This document shows, piece by piece, positions 40,848 to 50,495 of a stretch of 64,000 nucleotides of DNA. This DNA comes from Pseudoxanthomonas sp. JBR18. Lineage in GTDB: Bacteria > Pseudomonadota > Gammaproteobacteria > Xanthomonadales > Xanthomonadaceae. The translations under genes were made by a program, and so were the position numbers. Location: positions 3,417,001 through 3,481,000 of the forward strand of contig NZ_CP116339.1 of assembly GCF_028198165.1 (NCBI RefSeq), given 5' to 3'. Below the pieces are notes generated by a model that saw only the letters and a list, made by a program, of their open reading frames with translations, made no database searches and had not been told where the DNA came from. The stretch's first letter is position 1, and every line of letters starts with the position of its first letter.

Positions 40848-42223
40848 TCGCCAAAGCTGCCGGCCGCACCCGGGAACACCACCGGGCTTTCGCTGCCGTC
40901 CTGGGCGACGGCGGCCACGCCGAAGTAATAGTTGTCGATCACCACGTCCTGGAGCGTGTGGTGATCGGCCTTGCCCACGTAGACGCTGTGGGTCCACTGC
41001 GGGTCGGTGGTCAGTCGCCAGTAGACCTTGTAGCCGGCCAGGTTCGGCGCCTGAGCGCTGGGCGGAAGCTGCCAGGTCAACGTCGTGTCGGCACTGACCG
41101 CGCCGCTGATCTTGACTCCAGCCGGCGGCGGCGGCGCCCAGGCCATGCCGGCCAGGCTCACCGCGTTCAGTGCGGTCAGGCGCGCGGCATAAGGGAAATC
41201 CATCCCGTCGATCGTGTCGCCGTAGACACGCCCGTCCTCGGTATGCAGGTCCTGGTGCTGGCGGTCGTAGTGCTCGTTGGTCTCCATCACCCGGACGGCC
41301 GGAAAGCCCGCCTCGTTGAATGGGCTGTGGTGGCCGCCGCGGCCGAAGCGATCCAGTCGATAGACCATCATCACGTCCAGGTTGGGCACGTAGCGCGACA
41401 TGCTGGCGATGTAACGGCCCAGGTTGCGCGAAGGCGAATCCAGCTCGCCACCGGTGAAGCGGCGCGCGCGGGCATCGGCCTCGGTCTCTGTGGCGCGGGT
41501 GCCTTCGGAGAACACGCGGGCGGTATGGTTGTCGGTCACGCCATTGATGCCGGCGATGTTGCCGATCATGTCGTTGTTGAGCATGCCCTCGATGCGCCAG
41601 CCTTCCTTTGTTGCCTGCGCAGCGACGATCTTGCCGCCGAACAGGCCCTGCTCCTCGGCCGACAGGCCCATGTAGACGATGCTGGCCGGGAACCGGTAGC
41701 GGGTCAGCACCCTCGCGGCTTCCAGCGTGCCGGCCAGGCCGGAGGCGTCGTCATTGGCGCCGGGGGCATCGTCGATGGCGTTCATCACGTCCGACACGCG
41801 TGAGTCGATGTCGCCGCTCATGATCACGTAGCGACCCGGGTCGGCGGTGCCGCGCTGGATGGCGACCACGTTGACGACCTCGGTCGGGTCGGGAATGCGC
41901 TTTTCGCCCGAGACCGTGCCGCTGATGTAGCGCACCTCCAGGCAGCCGCCGCAGTCGCGCGAGATCTGCTGGAACTGTGCATAGACCCAGCGTCGCGCCG
42001 CGCCGATGCCGCGCGTGTCCGAGGTGGTGTCCGACAGCGTGTGCCGGGTGCCGAAGCCGACCAGCGTGCGCACGTCCGCCTCGATCCTGGCGGCCGAGGG
42101 GGCGGTGCCGATCTCCTGCAGGCGGGTGTCGGCGGATTGCGGCGCGCTGGCTTGCGCACAGGCGAGCGCCGGCATGAGGGCCAGGGGCAGCAACAGCGTG
42201 CGGGTGGTCAGGGGAGCAGGCAT
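40841..42223 (-). CDS. Secreted M28-family zinc aminopeptidase
   Basis: 460 residues. Signal peptide ending near LACAQA, a peptidase domain with metal-site segments SGDIDSR, PGANDDASG, LSAEEQGLFG and FGRGGHHSPFNEAG, and a C-terminal fibronectin-III-like domain (about 360-450). M28 enzymes bind two Zn and remove N-terminal residues. Two adjacent Cys (CGGC) in the propeptide-like region may pair. Exported; likely nutrient scavenging. Confidence 0.88.
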   Translation of the reverse strand: MPAPLTTRTLLLPLALMPALACAQASAPQSADTRLQEIGTAPSAARIEADVRTLVGFGTRHTLSDTTSDTRGIGAARRWVYAQFQQISRDCGGCLEVRYISGTVSGEKRIPDPTEVVNVVAIQRGTADPGRYVIMSGDIDSRVSDVMNAIDDAPGANDDASGLAGTLEAARVLTRYRFPASIVYMGLSAEEQGLFGGKIVAAQATKEGWRIEGMLNNDMIGNIAGINGVTDNHTARVFSEGTRATETEADARARRFTGGELDSPSRNLGRYIASMSRYVPNLDVMMVYRLDRFGRGGHHSPFNEAGFPAVRVMETNEHYDRQHQDLHTEDGRVYGDTIDGMDFPYAARLTALNAVSLAGMAWAPPPPAGVKISGAVSADTTLTWQLPPSAQAPNLAGYKVYWRLTTDPQWTHSVYVGKADHHTLQDVVIDNYYFGVAAVAQDGSESPVVFPGAAGSFGDY

Positions 42224-42368
42224 CGTTGCATCGGGGCTGGCGCGCCGACAGCGCGGGACCTGCGATGTTCGCACGGGGGCGCCATACCGGCGCATGACTT
42301 CGGACCGATGCGGTGGCAAGCGCGCAATGGCACGCTAATGCACTTGTGTCCTGTACGTTGGTCCCGCC

Positions 42369-44138
42369 ATGTCCCATTGCCGCCCCGTCCTGTCCATGCT
42401 CGCGCTGAGCCTGGCCGTCCTCACCGCACCGGCCTTCGCCGCCGAGCCCCCTGCCGACCAGCCGCCACTGGGTGCGTTGACCCGCGAGACCGGCCTGCCG
42501 CGCACGCCCGAGCAACTGGCCGTGGTGTTCGAGCACGCGGACCTGGGCTTCAAGGTGATCCCCGACCAGCGTCGGATCGAGGGCGATGCCACCTTGACCT
42601 TCAAGGCCACCGCGCCCCTGGCGGCCGTGGTGCTGGACCTGGATACGGAATACGCGATCAGCCGGGTCGAGATCGACGGACGCGCGCTGCCGACCAGCGC
42701 CTGGACCAATCCGGACGGACGTCTGCGCGTGACGCTGCCCAAGGCCCTGACCCCCGGTCGGCAGGTCAAGGTGCGCGTGGTCTACGCCGGCAAGCCGCAC
42801 GTGGCCAAGCGCGCGCCCTGGGACGGCGGCTTCGTCTGGTCCACCGCGCCGACCGGTGAGCCGTGGGTGGCTTCGGCGATCCAGGGCGAGGGCTGCGACC
42901 TGCTGTGGCCGTGCATCGACCATCCGCAGGGCGAGCCACTGCGGGTGGACGAGCACATCACCGTGCCGGCCCCGCTGGTGGCGCCGGGCAACGGCGTGTT
43001 CGTCGGCATGCAGGAAAAGGCCGGTTGGCGCACTTACCACTGGCGCGCGCGCAGCCCGGACACCTATGCGGTGGCGATCAACGTCGGGCCCTACGAGGCG
43101 CTCAAGGCCGACTACAAGAGCCGGTTCGGCAACACCATTCCATTGGCGTATTGGCACCTGAAGGGCGAGGGCGACAAGCCGGCGGGCCTGTTCGCCGAGC
43201 TGCCGAAGATGCTGGACTTCTTCGAGGCCCAGATCGGCCCGTATCCGTTCGGTGACGAGAAGGTCGGCATCGTCGAGACCCCGTACCTGGGCATGGAGCA
43301 CCAGACCATCAACGCCTACGGCAACGACTACAAGAAGGACAAGTACGGCTACGACTGGCTGATGCAGCACGAGTTCTCGCACGAGTGGTTCGGCAATCAG
43401 CTGACCAACGCCGACTGGGACGACATGTGGCTGCATGAAGGCTTCGGCAGCTACATGCAGCCGCTGTACCTGCAGTACCTGCGCGGGGAGATGGAATACC
43501 ACGCGGCCCTGCTGGATCAGCGCGCGGCGCTGACCAACAAGGTGCCGATCGTCAGCGGCAAGCCGCAGACCGAGGAATCGGTGTACAGCCGCGAGCACGG
43601 CCCCGGCCTGGACATCTACTACAAGGGCTCGCTGATGCTGCACATGCTGCGCGGGCTGATCGGCGACGAGGCGTTCTTCAAGTCGATCCGCCTGGCCGTG
43701 TACGGCACCGACACACCGAGGCCGGGCAATTTCAAGCCGCGCTACGTCTCGACCAAGGATTACATCGAGATCGTCAACCAGGTCACGGGCAAGGACTACG
43801 ACTGGTTCTTCGACGTATACCTATATCGCGCGGCCCTGCCGCAGCTGCTGGCCACCCATGATGCCACCGGTCTGGCGCTGCGCTGGAAGACGCCGGACGA
43901 CGTGCCGTTCCCGGTGCCGGTGGAGGTACGCGTCGGGCCCAACAGCGGCCGAACGGTCACCGTGCCCATGTCCGATGGACAAGGCCATGTCGATCTGCCC
44001 GCCGGCGAGGTCTACACACTGGACCCGCAGTCCAAGCTGCTGCGTGACGAGCCGCGCTTCCCGGCCGCGGTGGCCGATGCCGCGGCCCGCAAGGCAGCGG
44101 AAAAGGCGGCTGCGGACAAGGCGCTCCAAAAGCCCTGA
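42369..44138 (+). CDS. Secreted M1-family metallopeptidase
   Basis: 589 residues with a signal peptide (cleavage near AFAAE). The active site HEFSH (334-338) with a third ligand Glu357 in LHEGFGSY is the HExxH-x18-E of M1 aminopeptidases. The exopeptidase signature is present as GMEHQ (the usual G-x-M-E-N with His for Asn). The C-terminus is Ala/Lys-rich. Next to the M28 gene but divergent from it, suggesting a local peptide-degradation theme. Confidence 0.9.
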   Translation: MSHCRPVLSMLALSLAVLTAPAFAAEPPADQPPLGALTRETGLPRTPEQLAVVFEHADLGFKVIPDQRRIEGDATLTFKATAPLAAVVLDLDTEYAISRVEIDGRALPTSAWTNPDGRLRVTLPKALTPGRQVKVRVVYAGKPHVAKRAPWDGGFVWSTAPTGEPWVASAIQGEGCDLLWPCIDHPQGEPLRVDEHITVPAPLVAPGNGVFVGMQEKAGWRTYHWRARSPDTYAVAINVGPYEALKADYKSRFGNTIPLAYWHLKGEGDKPAGLFAELPKMLDFFEAQIGPYPFGDEKVGIVETPYLGMEHQTINAYGNDYKKDKYGYDWLMQHEFSHEWFGNQLTNADWDDMWLHEGFGSYMQPLYLQYLRGEMEYHAALLDQRAALTNKVPIVSGKPQTEESVYSREHGPGLDIYYKGSLMLHMLRGLIGDEAFFKSIRLAVYGTDTPRPGNFKPRYVSTKDYIEIVNQVTGKDYDWFFDVYLYRAALPQLLATHDATGLALRWKTPDDVPFPVPVEVRVGPNSGRTVTVPMSDGQGHVDLPAGEVYTLDPQSKLLRDEPRFPAAVADAAARKAAEKAAADKALQKP

Positions 44139-44199
44139 TCGCAAGGCGGGCACATCGCCGGCGTAGACTGCCTCGCTCACCCTTTGGAGGAAGGTCCTG

Positions 44200-44958
44200 A
44201 TGATCGACACCCCCCTGATCCGCCGCAGCCTGCTGGTGCTGGGCTTGCTTGGTGCGGCTGGCCTGTCGGGTCCGGCTCTGGCCGATGGGCAGCCCACTGT
44301 CGAGCAGGTCGCCGGGATGCAGAAGCAACTGGCCGACTGGCCGCAGCTGGCGCGCTACCGAGCTGACAACGCGACGCTGCCCGCGCCGACGGCGGGCAAG
44401 CCGCGGGTGGTGTTCTATGGCGATTCGATCACCGATGCCTGGGGCCGCAACCACAACGGAAGCGTGTTCTTTCCGGGCAAGGACTACGTCAACCGGGGGA
44501 TCTCCGGGCAGACCACCGCGCAAATGCTGGTGCGCTTCCGCCAGGACGTGATCGATTTGAAGCCGGCCGCCGTGGTGATCCTGGCCGGGACCAACGACAT
44601 CGCCGGCAACACCGGCGAGGCGACGCCTGCGATGATCGAGGACAACCTGCGCTCGATGACCGAACTGGCCAAGGCCAATGGCATCAAGGTCGTCCTGGCT
44701 TCGGTGCTTCCCGCTAGCGATTACCCCTGGCGTCCGGGGCGCGAACCGGCGCCCAAGATCCGCGCCCTCAATGGCTGGCTCCAGCAGTACGCCTCGCAAG
44801 TCGGCGCGACATATCTGGACTACTACAGCGCCATGGACGACGGGCAGGGCGGTCTGCCCAAGCGCCTGTCCGCCGATGGCGTGCATCCCAACGCCGCTGG
44901 CTACGCGATCATGGCGCCGCTGGCCGAGCAGGCGGTGCAGGCGGCCCTGGCGCGCTGA
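44200..44958 (+). CDS. Secreted SGNH/GDSL hydrolase
   Basis: 252 residues with a signal peptide (SLLVLGLLGAAGLSGPALA). Block I FYGDSITD (Ser nucleophile), block II NRGISGQTT, block III LAGTNDIAG and block V DGVHPNAAGY supply the Ser-Gly-Asn-His set. A strong GGAGGAAGG precedes the ATG. Substrate may be an acyl or acetyl ester of a lipid or polysaccharide; unknown. Confidence 0.9.
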   Translation: MIDTPLIRRSLLVLGLLGAAGLSGPALADGQPTVEQVAGMQKQLADWPQLARYRADNATLPAPTAGKPRVVFYGDSITDAWGRNHNGSVFFPGKDYVNRGISGQTTAQMLVRFRQDVIDLKPAAVVILAGTNDIAGNTGEATPAMIEDNLRSMTELAKANGIKVVLASVLPASDYPWRPGREPAPKIRALNGWLQQYASQVGATYLDYYSAMDDGQGGLPKRLSADGVHPNAAGYAIMAPLAEQAVQAALAR

Positions 44959-44976
44959 AGGTTGGCGCCACGCGCG

Positions 44977-45636
44977 TCAGTCGCGGTCCGGCGCGCCCAG
45001 CGGGAAGTAGTGGCGATAGGGCCGCGCTTCGTCCACCGCGCGCCTGACCGAGGGCCGCGCCAGCAGCCGCGCGCGGTACGCATGTACGCGGGTGAAGCGC
45101 GGGGCAATGGCGCAGGTCCAGTCGGCGTAGAACAGGAACGGCGCGGCGCCGCAATCGGCCAGGCTGAAGGCATCGGCCACCGCCCAGGTGCGGCCCTGCA
45201 GGTAGCCTTCCAGCCAGATATAGGCGGTCTCCAGCTGGGCCCGGGCCTTTTCCACGCCCAGCGCATCGTGCGTGCCGGCTTCGCGCAGACTGTCGAACAC
45301 GATCGCCTGCTGCGGCGTGGAGATGTAGTTGTCGAAGAACCGGTCCAGCAGCCGCACCTCCAGCGCGGTCATCGGATCGTCCGGAATCAGCCTGGTCGGG
45401 CCGGGATGGGCCAGCTGCAGGTATTCGATGATGACGCTGGCTTCCATCCACTGACGTGCGCCATCGACCAGCAGCGGGAAGCGCTGGATCGGCCAGCGCC
45501 GCGCCAGTTCCTGCAGGTTGGCCGGCGCGGCCTGGTCCAGCAAGCGCAGGGTGAAGGGCGTGCCGTGCTCGTACAGCGCGATCAGAACCTTCTGGCTGTA
45601 CGAGGAAAAAGGATGGGCAAACAGTTCCAGCGGCAT
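44977..45636 (-). CDS. Glutathione S-transferase family protein
   Basis: 219 residues. The N-terminal thioredoxin fold starts LELFAHPFSSYSQKVLIAL with the glutathione-binding RFPLLVDG and MEASVIIEYL segments; an all-helical C-domain includes WAVADAFSLADCGAAPFL. The ATG at 45636 matches the fold start. Substrate unknown. Confidence 0.88.
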   Translation of the reverse strand: MPLELFAHPFSSYSQKVLIALYEHGTPFTLRLLDQAAPANLQELARRWPIQRFPLLVDGARQWMEASVIIEYLQLAHPGPTRLIPDDPMTALEVRLLDRFFDNYISTPQQAIVFDSLREAGTHDALGVEKARAQLETAYIWLEGYLQGRTWAVADAFSLADCGAAPFLFYADWTCAIAPRFTRVHAYRARLLARPSVRRAVDEARPYRHYFPLGAPDRD

Positions 45637-45734
45637 GGCATCGGCCCGGTCAGTGGCGGTATCGACACGACGAAGCGGCGGGGCCTGATTCGACACGCCG
45701 CGGCCACGCCGTCAGCGTGTCGCCCGCGCCGGGC

Positions 45735-45974
45735 TCACGGCGTGGCGTGCAGCGCCAGGTTGAGTTGGTCGACCACCTCGGCCCAGTCGGCGTCGTCGAT
45801 GCGCTCTTCGCGCAGCAACTGGGCCTGGGCCGGTGACCAGAACGGGGCTTCTTCCAGGCGCATGTTGTCGGGCAGCGGGGCATGCTGCGCAATAAAGGCC
45901 CGGATGCCGGCTTCATCGGATGCCAGTCCCAGCTGTGCGAAGAGTTCGGAAAACGGGTGGACGGTCTGTTCCAT
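45735..45974 (-). CDS. DUF2789 family protein
   Basis: 79 residues; nearly the entire length fits DUF2789 (HPFSELFAQLGLASDE, FIAQHAPLPDN, APFWSPAQAQLLREE, DWAEVVDQLNLAL). Cytosolic and helical. Function not known. Confidence 0.85.
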   Translation of the reverse strand: MEQTVHPFSELFAQLGLASDEAGIRAFIAQHAPLPDNMRLEEAPFWSPAQAQLLREERIDDADWAEVVDQLNLALHATP

Positions 45975-46028
45975 GGCAAGCCTCCAAAAAGGTCAGAGCA
46001 GAGTGACGTCGGCAACGTCAACGCAGGA

Positions 46029-47030
46029 TCACAGCGAGCCTGCGATGCGTCGGCGCAATGCGGCGGCGGCCGCTTCGTCCAGTGGTCCCAGCACGCCCCG
46101 CCTGTCCTGTGGCAGGTGCGCGCCTGGGTCCCGGTCGCCGAAGACATAGTGGTCCATCAGCGTGCGCCACGCGGCGCGTTCGTGCGCGGGCAGGCTGGCG
46201 AAGGCCAGGCGCGCATGCAGCAGGGCGGGCAGGCCGGGGCTGGGAACGCGGCCGTCGCTGGTGGTCGAGGACCACCAGAAGTTCACCAGGGCGTTGAGGT
46301 CCTCAAGTGACTCGACATGGTGCCACCACAGTGGCGGCAGATAGAGCGCGTCGCCCGGGCCGAGTTCGGCGACAAAGGCCGCATCGCGGGCCTGGGCCAG
46401 GCGCGGGAACCGCGCGTCCTCGGCGTGGAGGTCGGCGATGCTGATCGCCGCACCGGTCGGCGCGAAGTCCAGTGGTCCGATGTAGAGGTCGCCGACCTGC
46501 GAGGGTGCGAACACGGTGAAGCGTCGCTGCCCGCAGGCCACCACCGCAATGTTGTGGAAGGCATCGAAGTGCGCCGGTGTGGTGACACGGTTGCCGAGCC
46601 ACAGGCGCGGCTGAGTGCCTTCCGGCAGGCCCTCGAGCGCATGCGTCGCAAGCAGGCCGGGCAGGCAGGCCGCGATGGGCGCGCTCTGCAGCGCCACGCC
46701 GTGTGCAGGCCCTTCGCGCCGGCTGTAGTGCGCCAGCCGCTGCAGGACATCGGTGACCGACACCTTGAAATGCTCGTAGTTGAAGCCGTCCAGCGCGGCG
46801 TTGTAACCCACCCGTCCATTGGCTTGCGGCGGCATCAGCAGGGTGTCGACGGCGGTGCCGCTGTCGTGCGCCGCCAGCAGCTTGGCGAACTCGGTCTGCG
46901 AGCGTTGCGCGGCCCGCACCATCGGCCAGTCCGCGCACAGCCCGCGCAGGACCAAGGGCGCGCCTCGGCCGGTCAGCGTCTCGAGGGCGTGCGTCCCGGG
47001 CGTGCGTGATTCTTCGATGGCGGCGGGCAT
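46029..47030 (-). CDS. Cupin-like (JmjC-type) Fe/2-oxoglutarate hydroxylase
   Basis: About 333 residues from ATG 47030 (ATG 47063 also possible). Fe ligands appear as HFDAFHN (His-x-Asp) and a distal His in LWWHHVESL, with the 2-oxoglutarate-side segment RRFTVFAPSQ. This is the Cupin_8 family related to FIH/JmjC hydroxylases. Substrate, protein or RNA, is unknown. Confidence 0.83.
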   Translation of the reverse strand: MPAAIEESRTPGTHALETLTGRGAPLVLRGLCADWPMVRAAQRSQTEFAKLLAAHDSGTAVDTLLMPPQANGRVGYNAALDGFNYEHFKVSVTDVLQRLAHYSRREGPAHGVALQSAPIAACLPGLLATHALEGLPEGTQPRLWLGNRVTTPAHFDAFHNIAVVACGQRRFTVFAPSQVGDLYIGPLDFAPTGAAISIADLHAEDARFPRLAQARDAAFVAELGPGDALYLPPLWWHHVESLEDLNALVNFWWSSTTSDGRVPSPGLPALLHARLAFASLPAHERAAWRTLMDHYVFGDRDPGAHLPQDRRGVLGPLDEAAAAALRRRIAGSL

Positions 47031-47172
47031 GGCAGGCCAACGGCAGGCGGTGTGGCCGTGCATGCTAGCCAATCGGCCCCGGGTCGGGGGCGGAGGTGCA
47101 CGATGGGCGTCCCGCGCGGATTCACGCAGATCGGCGTAGCGTGGTGCATTCCCTCATCATCAGGAGTTCGCC

Positions 47173-47439
47173 ATGGCGACCGGATGGGCCAACGATGGCG
47201 CGGTGCAGGACCAGATCGACGCGACGGTGTCCGATGCGATCCAGCGTGCGCGTCGCAAGCTTCCGAGCGGGCCAGGACTGACCCACTGCGAGGAGTGCGA
47301 TGCGCCGATCCCGGACGCGCGCCGCCAGGCGGTGCCGGGCGTGCGCCTGTGCGTGCAGTGCCAGGCCGCGCAGGATGCGGAGCAGGGCGCTGCCAGTGGC
47401 TACAACCGTCGCGGCAGCAAGGACAGCCAGCTGCGCTAG
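47173..47439 (+). CDS. DksA/TraR-type C4 zinc-finger protein (YbiI-like)
   Basis: 88 residues; zinc ligands CEEC and CVQC spaced as in the DksA/TraR finger, without the long DksA coiled coil. SGYNRRGSKDSQL at the C-terminus is typical of short YbiI-like members. Possible binding in the RNA-polymerase secondary channel is inferred from the family. Confidence 0.85.
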   Translation: MATGWANDGAVQDQIDATVSDAIQRARRKLPSGPGLTHCEECDAPIPDARRQAVPGVRLCVQCQAAQDAEQGAASGYNRRGSKDSQLR

Positions 47440-47449
47440 TGCGTACGCG

Positions 47450-48022
47450 CTACGAGCCGAGCACGCGCGGGGAGCCGCGCCAGCGCCGGATACCGCGCAG
47501 GAAGAACCAGCTATTGGGCACCTGCAACGAGGTGGGCGCCTCGCCGGTGCCGGCATCGGCTTCCTGCAGCGTTGTATAGAGCAGGTTGATGTCCACGACC
47601 TTGCCCTTTAGCCCCGTTTTTTCCCCGTCCTCATGCAGTTCGACCATCTCGTAAAGGCGGAATGGGCGGGTGATGAAGATCAGGAATGTGCAGAAGATGT
47701 TGGACAGCACGCTCCACGCAGCGAAGAACGCCACCGCCGCGACGGTCGCAAACCCGGTGAAGGCGGCCCACAGGACGCCGGCCGACACGCCCAGCCGCGC
47801 CAGGATCAGCAAGGTGACGGCCACCAGCAGCAGGGTGCCGAAGGCGCGGCGCAAGCCCATCGCCAGTTCCGGCGGCAGGTCGTAGCGCTCCACGGCGCGT
47901 CGGATCAAACGACGGACCAGCAGCTGCACCAGGCGCGCCAGCAGCAGGATGAGCAGCACGTGCAGGCCGGGCACGATGACGTCGAGCCAATCGTGCAGCC
48001 AGGAGGGAAGGTGTTCTTTCAT
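47450..48022 (-). CDS. Small mechanosensitive-channel-type (MscS-like) protein
   Basis: 190 residues with three membrane segments. The third helix region FTGFATVAAVAFFAAWSVLSNIFC resembles the pore helix of MscS, and ITRPFRLYEMVEL starts the beta domain. The cytosolic part is much shorter than MscS (about 60 residues), ending soon after VPNSWFFLRGIRR. A truncated or minimal MscS-family member. Confidence 0.8.
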   Translation of the reverse strand: MKEHLPSWLHDWLDVIVPGLHVLLILLLARLVQLLVRRLIRRAVERYDLPPELAMGLRRAFGTLLLVAVTLLILARLGVSAGVLWAAFTGFATVAAVAFFAAWSVLSNIFCTFLIFITRPFRLYEMVELHEDGEKTGLKGKVVDINLLYTTLQEADAGTGEAPTSLQVPNSWFFLRGIRRWRGSPRVLGS

Positions 48023-48117
48023 CGCGGGGAAAGGGGGAGCGAACAGCCCACCATGATGCCGGCGCACCCGAGACGGAGCAAAGTCCGTCCGGGTGGGATC
48101 ACGTCACGGCCGGTGCT

Positions 48118-48648
48118 TCAGCCTTCCACGGGCAGGGGCGTGCCGATCTGGCCGAGGAAATCCCGCTTGCCCAGCGGCGCGCCCTGATGGCGCAGGATCG
48201 CGTAGGCGGTCACCAGGTGGAAGTGGAAGTTCGGCAGGCCAAACTGGATCAGGTAATCGCTGCCCGTGAAGCGAGCCCCCATCGGGCCGAACTTCAGGGT
48301 GATCTCGCGCGTGGCGCCGGCATCGACCTGGTCGTCGGGCAGGGACTCGAGATAGTCCAGCGTCGCGGCGACCCGTGCCTGCAGTTCGTCGAAGCTGCGT
48401 TCGGTGTCGGCCAGCTTGGGGGCGGGAATTCCCGAGAGGCGCTCGCCGGTGGCCTTGGCCGTGTCGCTGGCGCGCTGGACCTGCGCGGCCAGATCGAGCA
48501 TGTCCGGGGCCAGGCGCGCCGTGATCAGGTTGGCCGGATCCAGGCCGGTCTCGGCGGCGTGGCGTGCCCCGACCTCCAGGATATGGGACAGCTGGCGCAG
48601 GCCATGGGTCAGCGACGGGAGGACGAGGGCATGCAGAGGCAGGGACAT
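48118..48648 (-). CDS. DUF1993 family protein
   Basis: 176 residues, four-helix DinB-like fold. Starts LPLHALVLPSLTHGLRQLSH, with FGLPNFHFHLVTAYAILRHQ (clustered His) near the C-terminus as in DUF1993. No function established. The start may also be ATG 48657. Confidence 0.83.
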   Translation of the reverse strand: MSLPLHALVLPSLTHGLRQLSHILEVGARHAAETGLDPANLITARLAPDMLDLAAQVQRASDTAKATGERLSGIPAPKLADTERSFDELQARVAATLDYLESLPDDQVDAGATREITLKFGPMGARFTGSDYLIQFGLPNFHFHLVTAYAILRHQGAPLGKRDFLGQIGTPLPVEG

Positions 48649-48816
48649 GGAAGGCATCACTGGGAAAAGGAGCAGACAGCCTACGTGGGCCGCACCGGCG
48701 CAGTGACCCCGCTGGCAAGGACGCGGCGTTGCACCGATGCGCCCTTGTGCCGGCGCCGGTCCGGCAGGACCTCCGACATGCGCGCTGCCGGCGCCGGGCA
48801 GGCACAATCGGTCGGG

Positions 48817-49092
48817 ATGAAACCGATCATCCCCCTGTTCCTCAACGCGTTGGCGCTGCTGCTGTTTGGCATCGGGCTGACCGGACCCCTGGTGCCGGCG
48901 GCCGGGGCGCCGGGTCGCTGGCCGCTGTTGCTGTTTGGCGCCGCGCCGATCGCCTGTCTGGTGGTGTGCGGTTATTCGGCCAAGGGCTGGCCGTCACGGG
49001 TGGCCTTTGTCCTGCAGGCGACCGCGCTGCTGGCCGTGCTGCTGGCCATCCTGTCGATCGAATCCGGCGCACTGGGCCCGCGCCCGGGTTGA
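48817..49092 (+). CDS. Small inner-membrane protein, unknown
   Basis: 91 residues with three hydrophobic segments (about 5-27, 36-52, 62-80), short loops and a Pro/Gly tail. No motif or family recognised. Coding character and position between two minus-strand genes support it as real. Confidence 0.6.
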   Translation: MKPIIPLFLNALALLLFGIGLTGPLVPAAGAPGRWPLLLFGAAPIACLVVCGYSAKGWPSRVAFVLQATALLAVLLAILSIESGALGPRPG

Positions 49093-49111
49093 AGACGCGG
49101 GCTGGCGTTGG

Positions 49112-49558
49112 TCACGGCAACTGCGGCAACAGGCCGACGCCAAGCCGGTTCCATGCGTTGATGATGGCCACGGCCATGGTGAGCGTAGCGATGCCTTCGT
49201 CGTCGAAATGCGCGTGCAGCGCCTCGTACAGCGCCGCTTCCGGTTCGCCCGAGGGCAGGGTGGTCAGCGCTTCGGCCCAGGCCAGCGCCGCGCGTTCGCG
49301 TGGATCGAAGAAACGACTGTCGCGCCAGGCTGCGACCGTGTCCAGCTTGCGCGGCTCCACGCCAGCCTTGTGCAGCGCGGTGGCGTGCATGTCCAGGCAG
49401 TAGGCGCAGCCATTGAGCTGGGACACGCGCAGGAAGATCAGCTCCACCAGGGTATGTTCCAGCGTGCCGGCGTGGACGCGCTGGCTGGCGGCATACAGGC
49501 CCTTGAACGCTTCCGGCAGGTGCTGGGTGTAATCGACGCGGGCGAATTGCACTTTCAT
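49112..49558 (-). CDS. AhpD-like carboxymuconolactone decarboxylase-family protein
   Basis: 148 residues with CAYCLDMH, the CxxC-x3-H redox motif of AhpD-like alkylhydroperoxidases, and AWAEALTTLP. Probably a peroxide- or electrophile-reducing enzyme. ECF41 sigma factors are typically encoded beside genes of this family. The promoter signature at 49609-49635 lies 51 bases ahead of its start. Confidence 0.9.
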   Translation of the reverse strand: MKVQFARVDYTQHLPEAFKGLYAASQRVHAGTLEHTLVELIFLRVSQLNGCAYCLDMHATALHKAGVEPRKLDTVAAWRDSRFFDPRERAALAWAEALTTLPSGEPEAALYEALHAHFDDEGIATLTMAVAIINAWNRLGVGLLPQLP

Positions 49559-49598
49559 CGGGAAATCCTTGGCAATGTGGCGGCCGACCGGGCCACCT

Positions 49599-50486
49599 TC
49601 ATTGCAAGGACGGACCAGCCTGCGGGCCTGTGACAACCGCGGCCAGCTTGTCGGGGTTCATCAGCGTCAGGATCTCGCTGATGGCCTCGCCGTCGCTGAC
49701 GATGACCGTGAACGAATGCAGGCGATCACCGGCAAGCCGCACGATCGCCGGCTGTCCGTCCACTCGGCCCAGGACCGCCGGCATGCTGCCGCCGCGACGC
49801 GCGATGGCCCAGTACAGCCGCGCGATGCGCTCGGCGCCGACCAGCGGACGCAGCGCCGCGGTGACCTTGCCACCCCCGTCGGAGACCAGGCGCGCATTGG
49901 CGCTGAGCAGGGCGGTGATCGCAGCCTTGTCGCCGGACTGCGAGGCCGCCATGAACCGCTCCAGCAGATGTCGATGGCGATCCGGGGCGACGTCGAACCG
50001 CGCATGTCCGGCCTGCAGCCGGGCGCGGGCGCGATGCACCAGTTGCCGGCAATTGGCCTGGCCGTGGCCCAGCAGCGCGGCGATCTGGCCGTAGTCGTAA
50101 TCGAAGACCTCCTTGAGCAGGAAGGCGGCGCGCTCGTCTGCGCCCAGGCGTTCCATCAACGCCATGAGCGCCCATGACACCGTCTCGGCGACCTCGTGAC
50201 GTTCGGCCGGATCGGGCGCCAGCTCCACCCGGAGTGGCTCGGGCAGCCACGGTCCCACATAGTCCGTGCGCGCGTTGCGTGCCGCACGCAGGCGATCCAG
50301 CGCCAGCCGCGTGGTGGTGGTGACCAGCCAGGCCTCATCGTCGCGGATGCCGTCCGGCGCGGCGCCATGCCAGCGTAGCCAGGCGTCCTGAAGGACATCC
50401 TCGGCCTCGGCACGGCTGCCCAGCAGGCGATAGGCCAGCGAAAACAGGCGGGAACGATGGGTTTCGAAGCGCGAAAGCGTGTTCAT
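49599..50486 (-). CDS. ECF41-family RNA polymerase sigma factor
   Basis: 295 residues. Regions 2 and 4 (YRLLGSRAEAEDVLQDAWLR; KEVFDYDYGQIAALLGHGQA) are followed by an NTF2/SnoaL-like C-terminal domain. The ECF41 hallmarks are all present: WLPEPL in the linker, DGGGK in the C-domain and NPDKL near the end. In this group the fused domain replaces an anti-sigma factor. The frame is open far upstream, but the ATG at 50486 gives the correct region 2 start. Its own promoter carries the same signature, indicating autoregulation. Confidence 0.95.
   Translation of the reverse strand: MNTLSRFETHRSRLFSLAYRLLGSRAEAEDVLQDAWLRWHGAAPDGIRDDEAWLVTTTTRLALDRLRAARNARTDYVGPWLPEPLRVELAPDPAERHEVAETVSWALMALMERLGADERAAFLLKEVFDYDYGQIAALLGHGQANCRQLVHRARARLQAGHARFDVAPDRHRHLLERFMAASQSGDKAAITALLSANARLVSDGGGKVTAALRPLVGAERIARLYWAIARRGGSMPAVLGRVDGQPAIVRLAGDRLHSFTVIVSDGEAISEILTLMNPDKLAAVVTGPQAGPSLQ
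49609..49635 (-). promoter_or_regulatory. ECF41-type promoter of the AhpD-like gene
   Basis: On the minus strand TGTCACA (49635-49629), a 16-base spacer, then CGTC (49612-49609), which is the known ECF41 -35/-10 pattern. It lies within the last codons of the sigma-factor gene. Confidence 0.82.
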
Positions 50487-50495
50487 GCGTCCCAG